Positions 16,838 through 25,047 are shown, numbered from the stretch's first letter. The stretch is 64,000 bases of DNA from CAZCZZ01 sp964503335 (GCA_964503335.1 CAZCZZ010000011.1:1-64000); one strand, 5' to 3'. Made by a program: numbers and translations. Notes: generated from the letters alone by a model not told the origin.

Positions 16838-17677
16838 TTAGTTCGCCTGCTTCTCTGGCGACAGCATCTTGCGAATGCTCGCGAGCGTGTTGTCGTAGTC
16901 GCCGGGTCCCGCGATGTAGAAGTGGCAGCGGCGCTTCGTTACACGCTTCACGTCTTCCTGCAGATCCTTGTCCATGGGATTCAGCACGGCGACAAGGACA
17001 TCCTGCCCCATCGTCTCAAAGGCGATCGCGCCGCGCTTCGCCATGAATTCCATCGGCAGGAGGTTCACGGTGTCCTTCACCACCTCAAAGCTCGAAAGCG
17101 GGATCACGGGCTTGTTGCTCGTGCGGGAGAGGTGACCGATCACGCGTTCGAGGCCTTTGAAATGGCGGTCGTGGAGGGCGTGCAGGACGGTGACCGGGAC
17201 GTCGACGCGCTTCGAGGAACTCTCCGATAGATCCTGCACAATGTGGCCGTAGTCCTCCTGACTGATCTGGCCCGCCTGCAGTAAATCCCACGCGAGGGAA
17301 ATCTCCTGCGTGATGCCGGTGCTCTTTCGCGCTCCGCCCGCCTGTGCTTTCGGTTCGCTCGAAAGGGCGGGGGACTTCGCCAGCATTGTTTCCAGCTTGC
17401 TCTTCGCCTTGATCGCGTTGTCGTCCTTCGAGAGTAGTTTCAGTTTCTCGATCAGCGCCTGCGCGGCCTGCGTGTCGTGATCGTGCACGACGACGTCCGT
17501 CAGCCGTCCCAGGTACTCCGACGCGCGGGTCAGGTCACCGAGTTTCTGGTAGGCATCCGCGAGGGTTTCAAGGGCAAGGCGGTCTGTGGGCATGACCTCC
17601 AGGATGCGCTCGAACGCGGCGATCGCGCTCCAGAGTTCTGATTCGCCCGTGGCCTGTGTCGCAGTGTTTGTTGCCAT
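16838..17677 (-). CDS. TPR protein with MshEN (GspE N-terminal) domain
   Basis: 279 residues. The N-terminal third has two TPR-like repeats (LETLADAYQKLGDLTRASEYL), then an Ala/Lys-rich linker, then from about 150 a region resembling the MshEN/GSPII_E N-terminal fold (HFKGLERVIGHLSRTSNKPVIPL, LLPMEFMAKRGAIAFETMG, DVLVAVLNPMDKDLQED). MshEN domains in pilus ATPases can bind cyclic di-GMP (family knowledge). There is no ATPase domain here, so it may be a c-di-GMP-sensing or docking partner of pilus motors. It is transcribed divergently from pilB, about 330 bp apart, which supports a pilus link. Confidence 0.75.
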   Translation of the reverse strand: MATNTATQATGESELWSAIAAFERILEVMPTDRLALETLADAYQKLGDLTRASEYLGRLTDVVVHDHDTQAAQALIEKLKLLSKDDNAIKAKSKLETMLAKSPALSSEPKAQAGGARKSTGITQEISLAWDLLQAGQISQEDYGHIVQDLSESSSKRVDVPVTVLHALHDRHFKGLERVIGHLSRTSNKPVIPLSSFEVVKDTVNLLPMEFMAKRGAIAFETMGQDVLVAVLNPMDKDLQEDVKRVTKRRCHFYIAGPGDYDNTLASIRKMLSPEKQAN

Positions 17678-17957
17678 AGTCTTGTCCCTATCGGGTTGTA
17701 CACCCGAGGACTCATCTTATGCACGTTCCATGCCAGACGAGCGATGGCGCAGGTTGATGCATCGCTTTACGCAAAACAGCGATCGGAATCCCGCGTCCCT
17801 GACACCGACACGCGCCCCAAGCCCGATCTGCGCGGCTTTGCTGCGTCACACAATTCTGCACTTTGCTAAGGCACATTCTCAATTCTTGGACATTCTTGCA
17901 CAGCCGCGCGGGCCTTGAAGCGTCCTACTGCGCCCTTTCCATGGCTCACGGACGGCG

Positions 17958-17973
17958 TGGCACCGTTCTTGCT
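17958..17973 (+). promoter_or_regulatory. Sigma54 (-24/-12) promoter for pilB
   Basis: TGGCAC-CGTTC-TTGCT is a full match to the consensus TGGCAC-N5-TTGCW, with GG (17959-17960) and GC (17971-17972) 12 bp apart, 32 bp before the pilB ATG. The rest of the 17678-17957 divergent region shows no other recognised element. Confidence 0.7.
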
Positions 17974-18005
17974 GAATGGTTTGCGAGACGGAGGATCAGG
18001 CCCGA

Positions 18006-19718
18006 ATGCACACAGCAGGACATGGCGACCAGGTAATCGACATCTTATTGCGGCGAAAGGCCGTGAAGGTTGAGGCGCTGGAAGAAATCCGCGAAGAGGC
18101 GGAATTGACCGGAACCCGGCTGGAAAAGGTCTTGGTCCAGAAGAACCTCGTCAGCGGCGTCGATATCGCCCTTGCCCTGTCCGAATACCTTAGCATCCCG
18201 CCGATCTCCCTCGGTCACTTCACCCCGGACAACCAGCTCTTCGAGCAGCTTTCCCGCGAAACCCTGCAGCGCCACAAGGTGGTGCCGCTCAGCAAGACCG
18301 ACACGCTACTCACCGTGGCGATGGGTGACCCCTTCGACGTCGTCGGCTTGGAAACGCTGCATGCGATGACCGGGCTCGACATCGTCCCTCTCGTCGCGCC
18401 CGAGAAGGATGTGCTCGACCTGCTGCAGCGCTTTGTCCGCGAACCGACGCAGGGCCTGGAAGACATCCTGAAGGACGTCAGCGAAGGCGACGTCGAAGTC
18501 GGACGCGAGGAAGCGCAGGACGTCAGCCTTGATGAAATGCTCGAGAGCGCCGAGGATGCGCCCGTCATCCGCATCGTGAACTCGGTCATGGTGGAAGCGC
18601 TACGCAAGCACGCCAGTGACATCCATGTCGAGCCGATGGAGAAGACCATCCGGCTCCGCTATCGCATCGACGGTTTGATGTACGAGAGCCCCAGCCCGCC
18701 CAAGCATTTGCAGTCCGCCATCACGTCGCGCCTCAAGATCATGTCGAACCTGAACATTGCCGAGCGGCGCGTGCCGCAGGACGGTCGCTTCAAAATCCGC
18801 GCGATGGGCAAGGACGCCGACGTTCGCGTCAGCATCCTGCCGACGGTGCATGGCGAGAAGATCGTTATGCGTATTCTCGACAAATCCGCCCTTGCGCCGA
18901 ACCTCGGCTCACTCGGCCTCGATACCAAGGCGCTGGAGAACCTGCGTTTTGCGATCGCCCAGCCGCATGGCATGCTGCTCGTCACGGGCCCGACCGGCAG
19001 CGGCAAGACGACGACGCTCTATTCCTGCTTGCAGGAGCTGAACCAACCGGATGTCAACATCGTTACGGTGGAAGACCCGGTGGAGTATCAGCTCCAAGGC
19101 ATCAACCAGGTGCAGACGCACCCGGACGTGGGCCTCACGTTCGCGGCCGCACTGCGCTCCATCCTCCGTCAGGACCCCGACGTCGTCATGATCGGTGAAA
19201 TGCGCGATGGCGAAACGGCGTCCATCGGCGTGCAGGCGGCCCTCACCGGTCACTTGGTCCTGAGCACGCTGCACACGAACGACGCCGCCGGCGCCGTGGC
19301 CCGACTGCTGTACATGGGCATTGAGCCTTTCCTTCTCGCCTCGTCGCTCATCCTGACCCAAGCCCAACGTCTCTACCGCAAGCTCTGCCCGGTCTGCCGC
19401 CAGCCGATCGAAATTCCCGTGGAGATGCTGCGCGCAAACCATCTCAATCCGGAGTTCTTCGAAGGTGTGCAGTTCTACGGCCCGCGCGGCTGCCCGAAGT
19501 GCGCCAATACGGGCTATCGCGGACGCGGCGCCCTGATGGAGATCCTGATGGTGACGGATGAGGTCAAGGCGATGATTCTCAAGAACTCGGGCGCGAGCGC
19601 GATCCGGGACTCCGCTGTGAGCAGCGGCATGATTACCCTGAGGGATACGGGTTTGCAGAAGGTGCGCGACGGCGTCACGACGCTGGAAGAAATCCTGCGC
19701 ACGACGGGTTCCGAGTAG
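18006..19718 (+). CDS. pilB: Type IV pilus assembly / type II secretion ATPase (PilB/GspE)
   Basis: Cytoplasmic motor that powers pilus extension or pseudopilus assembly. 570 residues from ATG 18006 (GGAGG at 17990-17994, spacing 11); an ATG at 17976 is also in frame but overlaps the sigma54 promoter. N-terminal MshEN domain at about 10-150, then the ATPase: Walker A GPTGSGKTTT at 328-337, Asp box/Walker B RQDPDVVMIGEMRD at 388-401, His box HTN at about 423, zinc-binding cysteines at 461, 464, 496 and 499 (CPVC ... CPKC). The tetracysteine module marks extension ATPases rather than PilT. First gene of pilB-pilC-pilS-pilR. Confidence 0.93.
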   Translation: MHTAGHGDQVIDILLRRKAVKVEALEEIREEAELTGTRLEKVLVQKNLVSGVDIALALSEYLSIPPISLGHFTPDNQLFEQLSRETLQRHKVVPLSKTDTLLTVAMGDPFDVVGLETLHAMTGLDIVPLVAPEKDVLDLLQRFVREPTQGLEDILKDVSEGDVEVGREEAQDVSLDEMLESAEDAPVIRIVNSVMVEALRKHASDIHVEPMEKTIRLRYRIDGLMYESPSPPKHLQSAITSRLKIMSNLNIAERRVPQDGRFKIRAMGKDADVRVSILPTVHGEKIVMRILDKSALAPNLGSLGLDTKALENLRFAIAQPHGMLLVTGPTGSGKTTTLYSCLQELNQPDVNIVTVEDPVEYQLQGINQVQTHPDVGLTFAAALRSILRQDPDVVMIGEMRDGETASIGVQAALTGHLVLSTLHTNDAAGAVARLLYMGIEPFLLASSLILTQAQRLYRKLCPVCRQPIEIPVEMLRANHLNPEFFEGVQFYGPRGCPKCANTGYRGRGALMEILMVTDEVKAMILKNSGASAIRDSAVSSGMITLRDTGLQKVRDGVTTLEEILRTTGSE

Positions 19719-19736
19719 TTGGGGGAGGACTAGGAA

Positions 19737-20873
19737 ATGGCGGCGACATCTATGGCAGCAAAAGGTTCCCAGGTTTCGGCGGTCAGCGCATCGGCTGCGA
19801 AGCGCTCGCGGACAAAGTCCGTTCCCGGCGCGCGGAAGATCCGCATGAAGGAGCTTCCCGTCTTTACGCGCCAGCTCGCCGCGATGCTTGCCTCGGGCAT
19901 GCCCGTGGTCCATTGCCTCAACACGCTGGAAGAGCAGACCGTAAACAAGGCGTTCCGTGAAGTAATCGGCGGCCTGCGCGGGCAGATCGAAGGCGGCCAG
20001 ATGCTTTCGGAGTCGCTCTCGACGTACCCGGAAGTCTTCGACGAACTCTACGTCAGCATGTTTCGGGCGGGTGAAACCGGCGGCTTGCTCGCGGAAACGG
20101 CCGGCCGTATCGCCCAATACCTTGAAGCCTCCGCGCGCCTGCGGCGCAAGGTGAAGTCGGCCATGATGTACCCGACCGTCGTCATGTGCGTAGCGCTCAT
20201 CCTGGCCTTCGCCATGATTACCTGGATCGTGCCTGTGTTCGCGAGCATCTATTCCGATTTCGGCGGCAAGCTGCCCGGACCTACGCAAGTGCTGGTCAAC
20301 ATGAGCGACGCCATCCGCGGCAATATCGTCGTCGTGCTCGCGAGCCTTGGCGCTGCGATCTACCTCTTCGGCAAATGGAAGAAGACGCCGCAAGGCGCCT
20401 ATATGCTGGACGGCTGGATTCTCAAGATGCCGGTCATCGGTGAGCTGACCCGCAAAGTCGCCCTGGCCCGCTTTGCCTCCACATTCGCGCAGCTTACCCG
20501 AAGCGGCGTGCCGATCCTGCGCGCACTTGAAATCGTATCCTTTGCAACCGGCAACAAGGTGCTGGGAAAAATCCTGCTTGATGCGCGCGCCACGGTGGAG
20601 CGCGGCGAACCGCTGTCTGTCCATCTCGACAAGAGCAAGCAGTATCCCCGCATGCTCGTAAACATGCTCCAAGCCGGCGAAAAGACCGGCAAGGTCGACG
20701 ACATGCTGCAGCGCATCTCGGAGTTCTACAACGACGAGGTCGAAGCCATGCTGTCGGGCCTCACGTCGCTGATCGAGCCTTTGCTGATGGTGTTCCTCGG
20801 CGTGGTCATCGGCGGCATCGTGGTCTGCATGTTCCTCCCGATCTTCAAGATGCACGAAATCGTAAACTTCTAA
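19737..20873 (+). CDS. pilC: Inner-membrane platform protein PilC/GspF
   Basis: 378 residues. Two copies of the T2SSF domain (about 35-160 and 240-365), each with a cytoplasmic helical bundle followed by membrane helices. FTRQLAAMLASGMPVVHCLNTL and FASTFAQLTRSGVPILRALEI are the two domain signatures, and FRAGETGGLL / LQAGEKTGKVD the paired conserved motifs. Anchors the ATPase and pilin polymer in the inner membrane. 18 bp after pilB with a purine-rich ribosome site. Confidence 0.94.
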   Translation: MAATSMAAKGSQVSAVSASAAKRSRTKSVPGARKIRMKELPVFTRQLAAMLASGMPVVHCLNTLEEQTVNKAFREVIGGLRGQIEGGQMLSESLSTYPEVFDELYVSMFRAGETGGLLAETAGRIAQYLEASARLRRKVKSAMMYPTVVMCVALILAFAMITWIVPVFASIYSDFGGKLPGPTQVLVNMSDAIRGNIVVVLASLGAAIYLFGKWKKTPQGAYMLDGWILKMPVIGELTRKVALARFASTFAQLTRSGVPILRALEIVSFATGNKVLGKILLDARATVERGEPLSVHLDKSKQYPRMLVNMLQAGEKTGKVDDMLQRISEFYNDEVEAMLSGLTSLIEPLLMVFLGVVIGGIVVCMFLPIFKMHEIVNF

Positions 20874-20892
20874 TGCGGGACGGCACAACGAC

Positions 20893-22197
20893 ATGACCGG
20901 CGCTGAACTTCACACGGTACAGTCCGCAGTGGATCACGCGGACGAACGCGATCCCTCGAAGGGCGTTCTCTTCGTGATCGGTGTGCGCCTGGTCATGCTG
21001 GGGCTCCTGCTTGCCGTTGGCGTGGTTGGCGATGTCGGGTGGGGCGGCCTGTACTACTATGCCGTGCTTGCCATCGCATTTGCCGTGACCATTCCCTACG
21101 GCCTGCGGCTGCGCGATCCGGTGGGCTACGATGACTGGTTGCCGCTTCCGTTTGTCGTCGACGGGTGTGTCGTCACGGCCCTGATGGCCCTCACGGGCGG
21201 CGTGCATAGTGAGCTGATCATCCTCTATCCGATGGTCGTCCTTTCGTCCGGCTTCATCGGTCGCCCGCCGCACGTGGTTCGCGTCGCGCTATTCTGTATC
21301 ACGATCTTCCTCCTGATGTGTGTGGCAGCGCAGAAGGGCTGGCTGCCCCCTTCGAGCCTTTCGTCCCTGCAGACGACCTACTCGGTCGGCGGCATCGCGC
21401 TGATCCAGTTCTCAGCCGTCGCCGTGTTCGCCGGCCTGACGTATCTCATCGCGCTCAAGCGCATGAAGATGGCGCACAAGGAAAAGCAGATGCTGGAGAG
21501 CGAGCGGCAGTTCCTCCGCGAGTGGCCATCGGGTTTCGTCCTGCTGGACCATGAGTCGAAGATTCTGCTCGCGAACCGGCAGGCGACCGAGTTGCTGGGC
21601 GAGGAATCCCGCGTCCTTGCCGGACGTTCCTTTCAGGCGATGCTGGATCCCCGCGGAACGCGCAGCATTCCGGAATCGGGCTCGGTGGCTACGCGGACGT
21701 TGCTGCGAAAGGACGGACAGAAGGTCGAATGCAACATGCAAGTGCGGAGCATCCGCAGTCCGGCCGGCGTGGCTAGTGGCCACGACGGGCAGCAGGATGT
21801 GCGCCTTGTATGGCTGAACGATCCATCCGGCACCTACACCGGAGACCGGAAACCCGCATCTTCGGCTGATGTCGCGGCCGAGATCGCCCACGAAATCAGA
21901 AACCCGCTGGCCGCAATCTCTGGCTGCGTACAAGTCCTGTTGGACCTGGAGCGCAAGGCCATGTTGGGAGACGAGCGAAGCGTCGAGCTGCTCAGGAGCG
22001 AGCGGTCGACTTTGTTCGAGAGTATCGTTACGGAAACTTCGAGGCTCGACCGTATCCTCGAGAAGTTCATCGATTTCTCGGAATTCTCATCCGATCGGCT
22101 GGCCATGGTTCTAAACTGGGACGACCATGGTCGCCAGCCTGACACGCCCCTGCGCTCTGCACAGCCCGTCGACCTGCACGCCGCGCACCCCCGCTAA
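20893..22197 (+). CDS. PilS-like sensor protein lacking the kinase ATPase domain
   Basis: 434 residues. About six membrane helices at 25-190 as in PilS, a short coiled-coil linker, a PAS-like domain (about 203-310), and a HisKA dimerisation/phosphoacceptor domain with H333 in AEIAHEIRNPLAAISG, ending near 398 (RLDRILEKFIDFSEFS). The HATPase_c domain that should follow (N, G1, F, G2 boxes) is absent: after about 35 unrelated residues the frame stops, and the 135 bp before the next gene cannot encode it in any frame. So it cannot autophosphorylate by itself. It may act in trans, as a phosphatase or docking protein, or be a decayed gene. It immediately precedes the PilR-like activator. Confidence 0.85.
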   Translation: MTGAELHTVQSAVDHADERDPSKGVLFVIGVRLVMLGLLLAVGVVGDVGWGGLYYYAVLAIAFAVTIPYGLRLRDPVGYDDWLPLPFVVDGCVVTALMALTGGVHSELIILYPMVVLSSGFIGRPPHVVRVALFCITIFLLMCVAAQKGWLPPSSLSSLQTTYSVGGIALIQFSAVAVFAGLTYLIALKRMKMAHKEKQMLESERQFLREWPSGFVLLDHESKILLANRQATELLGEESRVLAGRSFQAMLDPRGTRSIPESGSVATRTLLRKDGQKVECNMQVRSIRSPAGVASGHDGQQDVRLVWLNDPSGTYTGDRKPASSADVAAEIAHEIRNPLAAISGCVQVLLDLERKAMLGDERSVELLRSERSTLFESIVTETSRLDRILEKFIDFSEFSSDRLAMVLNWDDHGRQPDTPLRSAQPVDLHAAHPR

Positions 22198-22332
22198 GTC
22201 ACCGCTACGCGGTCCCTTAGCCACGCTACCCCTGCCTTCGACAAAATGAGAATTCTTTGTGACATTTCAGAAAACGATGCTATTCTCAAAACCAATCAAG
22301 CGATCTGTGTACATGTAAGGGGGTAACTGGTC

Positions 22333-23706
22333 GTGGCGCGAATTCTTGTAGTTGACGACGAACCGAGCATTCTCAATGTCTTAAGTACACTGCTGAAGCA
22401 GGAAGGCCACGAGGCAGTTCCTGTCAGGGGTGGCGAACGTGCGGTGGAGCTTCTCCGCAACGACCGCTTCGATCTGATGATCTCCGACATCCGGATGGCA
22501 CCGATCGACGGCATGCAGCTACTCAAGACGGCCCGCAAGGACCATCCCAGCATGGCTGTCATCATGCTGACGGCCTATGGCTCCGTGGAAACGGCCGTCG
22601 AGGCGATGAAGGAAGGCGCGTTCGACTACGTCACCAAGCCCTTCAAGGTGGACGAACTTCTCATCACCGTCGACCGTGCGCTTCAGTACCACAATGTCCT
22701 CGCTGAAAACGTCCAGCTAAAGGCCCAGCTCGAGTCACGATACCGCTTCGAAAGCATTATCGCAGAAAGTCCGGCGATGCGGAAAGTCTGCGAGATGATC
22801 GAGCGCGTGGCCCCGACCGATACCACCGTGTTGATCCTGGGCGAAAGCGGCGTCGGCAAGGAAGTCGTGGCGAAGGCAATTCACAGCCACAGTACGCGAA
22901 AGCATAAGAACTTCCTCCCGATCAACTGCGCGGCCTTGCCCGAACCGCTCCTCGAATCCGAGCTCTTTGGTCACGTCAAAGGTGCGTTTACAGGCGCCAC
23001 GACGACGAAAGAAGGCCTGTTTGAGGCTGCCAATGGAGGCACGATCTTCCTCGACGAAATCGGGTCCATGCCCTTGAACCTGCAGGCCAAGTTGCTTCGT
23101 GTGCTTCAGGACAAGCAGGTGCGCAAGGTGGGCGGTAATGATTCAGTCACGGTTGACGTGCGCGTTCTCGCGGCCACGAACGACCGCCTCGAGCGCCTGA
23201 TCGGGGAGGGGAAGTTCCGCGAGGACTTGTATTACCGCCTGAGCGTGATCCCGATCGAAATCGCGCCGCTGCGCGAGCGCGCGGAAGACGTTCTGCCGCT
23301 GGTCTATCACGTTATGCGTCGCGAAATGGGACCCGGCAAGGACGTCCCTGCCATCGAACCTGAAGCGCAGGTGGTGCTCGAGAAGTACCACTGGCCCGGC
23401 AACGTGCGCGAGCTGGAGAACGCCATCCGCCATGCCCTGACCTTCGCGCGCGATGGTCAGATTACAAAGGACGTCCTCCCCGCGAAGATGGTCAGCCACG
23501 TCGCGTCGGGTATCGGTGGTACCGCGTTGCCCGGCAAGCTGGAAGACCACCGAGGCAAGTCGCTGAAAGCCTTCTTGCGCGCCAAGGAGAAGGAGTACCT
23601 TAGCCAGGTGCTCGTCTCGATGGATGGCGACAAGGAGAAGGCCGCGAAGGCGCTGAAGATCAGTCTCGCGACCCTTTACCGCAAGCTGCCCGAACCACCG
23701 GAGTGA
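22333..23706 (+). CDS. pilR: PilR-like sigma54-dependent response regulator
   Basis: 457 residues from a GTG start with a good AAGGGGG ribosome site. Receiver domain 1-118 with acidic D8/D9 and phospho-acceptor D52; AAA+ domain about 140-370 with Walker A GESGVGKE (170-177), sigma54-contacting GAFTGA loop (217-222) and Walker B GGTIFLDEIGSM; C-terminal Fis-type helix-turn-helix (about 420-455, AAKALKISLATLYRKL). It opens sigma54 promoters from upstream enhancers. Targets suggested by sequence: the pilin promoters at 23931 and 24600 and pilB at 17958. Its expected partner kinase, the gene before it, lacks an ATPase domain. Confidence 0.93.
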   Translation: MARILVVDDEPSILNVLSTLLKQEGHEAVPVRGGERAVELLRNDRFDLMISDIRMAPIDGMQLLKTARKDHPSMAVIMLTAYGSVETAVEAMKEGAFDYVTKPFKVDELLITVDRALQYHNVLAENVQLKAQLESRYRFESIIAESPAMRKVCEMIERVAPTDTTVLILGESGVGKEVVAKAIHSHSTRKHKNFLPINCAALPEPLLESELFGHVKGAFTGATTTKEGLFEAANGGTIFLDEIGSMPLNLQAKLLRVLQDKQVRKVGGNDSVTVDVRVLAATNDRLERLIGEGKFREDLYYRLSVIPIEIAPLRERAEDVLPLVYHVMRREMGPGKDVPAIEPEAQVVLEKYHWPGNVRELENAIRHALTFARDGQITKDVLPAKMVSHVASGIGGTALPGKLEDHRGKSLKAFLRAKEKEYLSQVLVSMDGDKEKAAKALKISLATLYRKLPEPPE

Positions 23707-23856
23707 TCTGATCACCTTCGTGTCGTCGATCGCCGCCTGCATCACCGTGCAGAAACGCCCGTGGGCGGGCCATAATCGTCCACACTCCCGGAATCCGTTC
23801 TCCTGTCATTCTCAATCGTGATTGCGCTCGCAATTTCGAGAAGCGATGTCTTGGTG

Positions 23857-23870
23857 GTCAACCGTTTGAC
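23857..23870. promoter_or_regulatory. Palindromic enhancer candidate, pilin 1
   Basis: GTCAACCGTTTGAC, inverted GTCAA/TTGAC half-sites, 87 bp upstream of the -12 GC of the pilin 1 sigma54 promoter. The same motif occurs at the identical distance at pilin 2 (24526-24539). Best candidate binding site for the PilR-like activator. The surrounding 23707-24023 region holds no gene. Confidence 0.6.
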
Positions 23871-23930
23871 TGGCGTGATTGTGGTACCCCTTGAGCATCA
23901 CATGGTTTCGCACGGCTGTGCTCTGCTCCT

Positions 23931-23946
23931 TGGCACGGCTACTGCT
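23931..23946 (+). promoter_or_regulatory. Sigma54 promoter, pilin 1
   Basis: TGGCAC-GGCTA-CTGCT, GG and GC 12 bp apart, about 78 bp before the pilin 1 ATG. An extended -10 (TGCTATAAT, 23943-23951) overlaps it but has no matching -35 and is not kept at pilin 2. Confidence 0.65.
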
Positions 23947-23986
23947 ATAATCTAGCTGCCCGCACATCGAGTGATTGTGGGTCACT

Positions 23987-24229
23987 AACAAGAAAACAAA
24001 GACAGCATAGTAGGAGTCAGAACATGTTGAAGAATCGTAAGTCGGGCTTCACCCTCGTCGAAATCATGATCGTCGTCGCGATTATCGGTCTCTTGGCCGC
24101 CATCGCGATCCCGTCGTTCGTCAATGCACGTACGACGTCGCAGAAGAATTCCTGCATCAACAACCTTCGCCAGGTTTCGGGCGCGAAGGACCAGTACGCC
24201 CTCGAGCACAACGGCACGGCCCCCACGGC
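23987..24229 (+). repeat. 243 bp direct repeat, copy 1
   Basis: Identical base for base to 24658-24900 (offset 671). It covers the last 37 bp of the leader, the ribosome site and the first 68 codons of pilin 1. Sequence on both sides is diverged. Confidence 0.9.
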
Positions 24230-24353
24230 CATTGGCGCGGACCTCGTTTCGACGTACATCGCCAAGGATCCGGCTTGCCCCGCAGCTGGCACGTACACGA
24301 TCGGCGCCCTCGGCACCGACCCGACATGCTCAGTCGCCGGCCACACGCTGTAA
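24024..24353 (+). CDS. Type IV pilin 1 (major-pilin type)
   Basis: 109-residue prepilin. Leader MLKNRKSG with the prepilin peptidase site G8/F9, then FTLVE with the conserved Glu at mature position 5, and a hydrophobic helix to about residue 33. The globular part is short and carries cysteines in NSCINN, PACPA and PTCSV, probably a C-terminal disulfide loop. This form (CINNLRQ ... AKDQYALEHNG) is typical of pilins in PVC bacteria (family knowledge). Preceded by a sigma54 promoter and AGGAG ribosome site, followed by its own terminator, so monocistronic. The N-terminal 68 codons are identical in DNA to pilin 2; the tail differs. Confidence 0.95.
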   Translation: MLKNRKSGFTLVEIMIVVAIIGLLAAIAIPSFVNARTTSQKNSCINNLRQVSGAKDQYALEHNGTAPTAIGADLVSTYIAKDPACPAAGTYTIGALGTDPTCSVAGHTL

Positions 24354-24377
24354 TCCAAGCGTAGTCTAGAATCGTTG

Positions 24378-24414
24378 AGAGCCCCGGGGTCAAACCCGGG
24401 GCTCTTTTCTTTTT
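24378..24414 (+). terminator. Terminator after pilin 1
   Basis: AGAGCCCCGGG / CCCGGGGCTCT, 11 bp perfect stem, 6 nt loop, followed by TTTCTTTTT. The 24354-24694 gap otherwise holds only the pilin 2 control region. Confidence 0.92.
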
Positions 24415-24525
24415 GCCTCGCGATTGTTTGCGGTGGGCGAGGGATGTGCAGGATGGTACGACCAAGGGCATATGTCATTCTCATCTTTGACGCAATGCGC
24501 ACGTGTGAGAAGCTTGGTCGGCAGG

Positions 24526-24539
24526 GTCAAGCGTTTGAC
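24526..24539. promoter_or_regulatory. Palindromic enhancer candidate, pilin 2
   Basis: GTCAAGCGTTTGAC, one base different from the site at 23857-23870 and again exactly 87 bp before the -12 GC. A looser GTCAAAGCGTTT follows at 24566, which may be a second half-site. Confidence 0.6.
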
Positions 24540-24599
24540 TCTCGATTATGCGATAGTCCTTGGGGGTCAAAGCGTTTCTGGGGTGGGGTCAAGTCGTGT

Positions 24600-24615
24600 T
24601 GGCATGGGTGCTGCT
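24600..24615 (+). promoter_or_regulatory. Sigma54 promoter, pilin 2
   Basis: TGGCAT-GGGTG-CTGCT, GG at 24601-24602 and GC at 24613-24614, 12 bp apart. Same architecture as pilin 1 although flanking bases have drifted. Confidence 0.6.
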
Positions 24616-24657
24616 TATAAATGCTTCGTCTGCGGGTCGAGTGATTCGCAGGCCATA

Positions 24658-24900
24658 AACAAGAAAACAAAGACAGCATAGTAGGAGTCAGAACATGTTG
24701 AAGAATCGTAAGTCGGGCTTCACCCTCGTCGAAATCATGATCGTCGTCGCGATTATCGGTCTCTTGGCCGCCATCGCGATCCCGTCGTTCGTCAATGCAC
24801 GTACGACGTCGCAGAAGAATTCCTGCATCAACAACCTTCGCCAGGTTTCGGGCGCGAAGGACCAGTACGCCCTCGAGCACAACGGCACGGCCCCCACGGC
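24658..24900 (+). repeat. 243 bp direct repeat, copy 2
   Basis: Second identical copy of 23987-24229, in pilin 2. The identity stops abruptly at codon 69, where the variable C-terminal segment begins. Confidence 0.9.
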
Positions 24901-25024
24901 GATCAACACGGACCTCGTGTCCACGTATATCGCCAAGAACCCGGCTTGCCCTGCAGCGGGTACGTACACGATTGGCGGCCTTGGCGTCGATCCGTCCTGC
25001 ACAGTCGCCGGCCACACGCTGTAA
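24695..25024 (+). CDS. Type IV pilin 2 (major-pilin type)
   Basis: 109 residues, same length and layout as pilin 1: prepilin leader ending at G8, mature FTLVE, hydrophobic helix, Cys-containing tail. Residues 1-68 are identical to pilin 1; from residue 69 the tail differs (TAINTDLVSTYIAKN ... GGLGVDPSCTV) but keeps the same cysteines. It has its own sigma54 promoter, palindrome and terminator. Either a recent duplication or a pair kept alike by gene conversion; it could supply an alternative pilus subunit. Confidence 0.95.
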   Translation: MLKNRKSGFTLVEIMIVVAIIGLLAAIAIPSFVNARTTSQKNSCINNLRQVSGAKDQYALEHNGTAPTAINTDLVSTYIAKNPACPAAGTYTIGGLGVDPSCTVAGHTL

Positions 25025-25047
25025 TCAACGTGTAGTCTAGAAACGTC

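Noticed and set aside
18909..20894. 661-codon minus-strand open frame opposite pilB and pilC
   Set aside because: Spans two clearly real plus-strand genes, composition Arg/His/Gln-rich, no recognisable domain.
23943..23951. Extended -10 (TGCTATAAT) as the pilin 1 promoter
   Set aside because: No -35, and the duplicated pilin 2 promoter keeps the -24/-12 element but not TATAAT. It could still act weakly.
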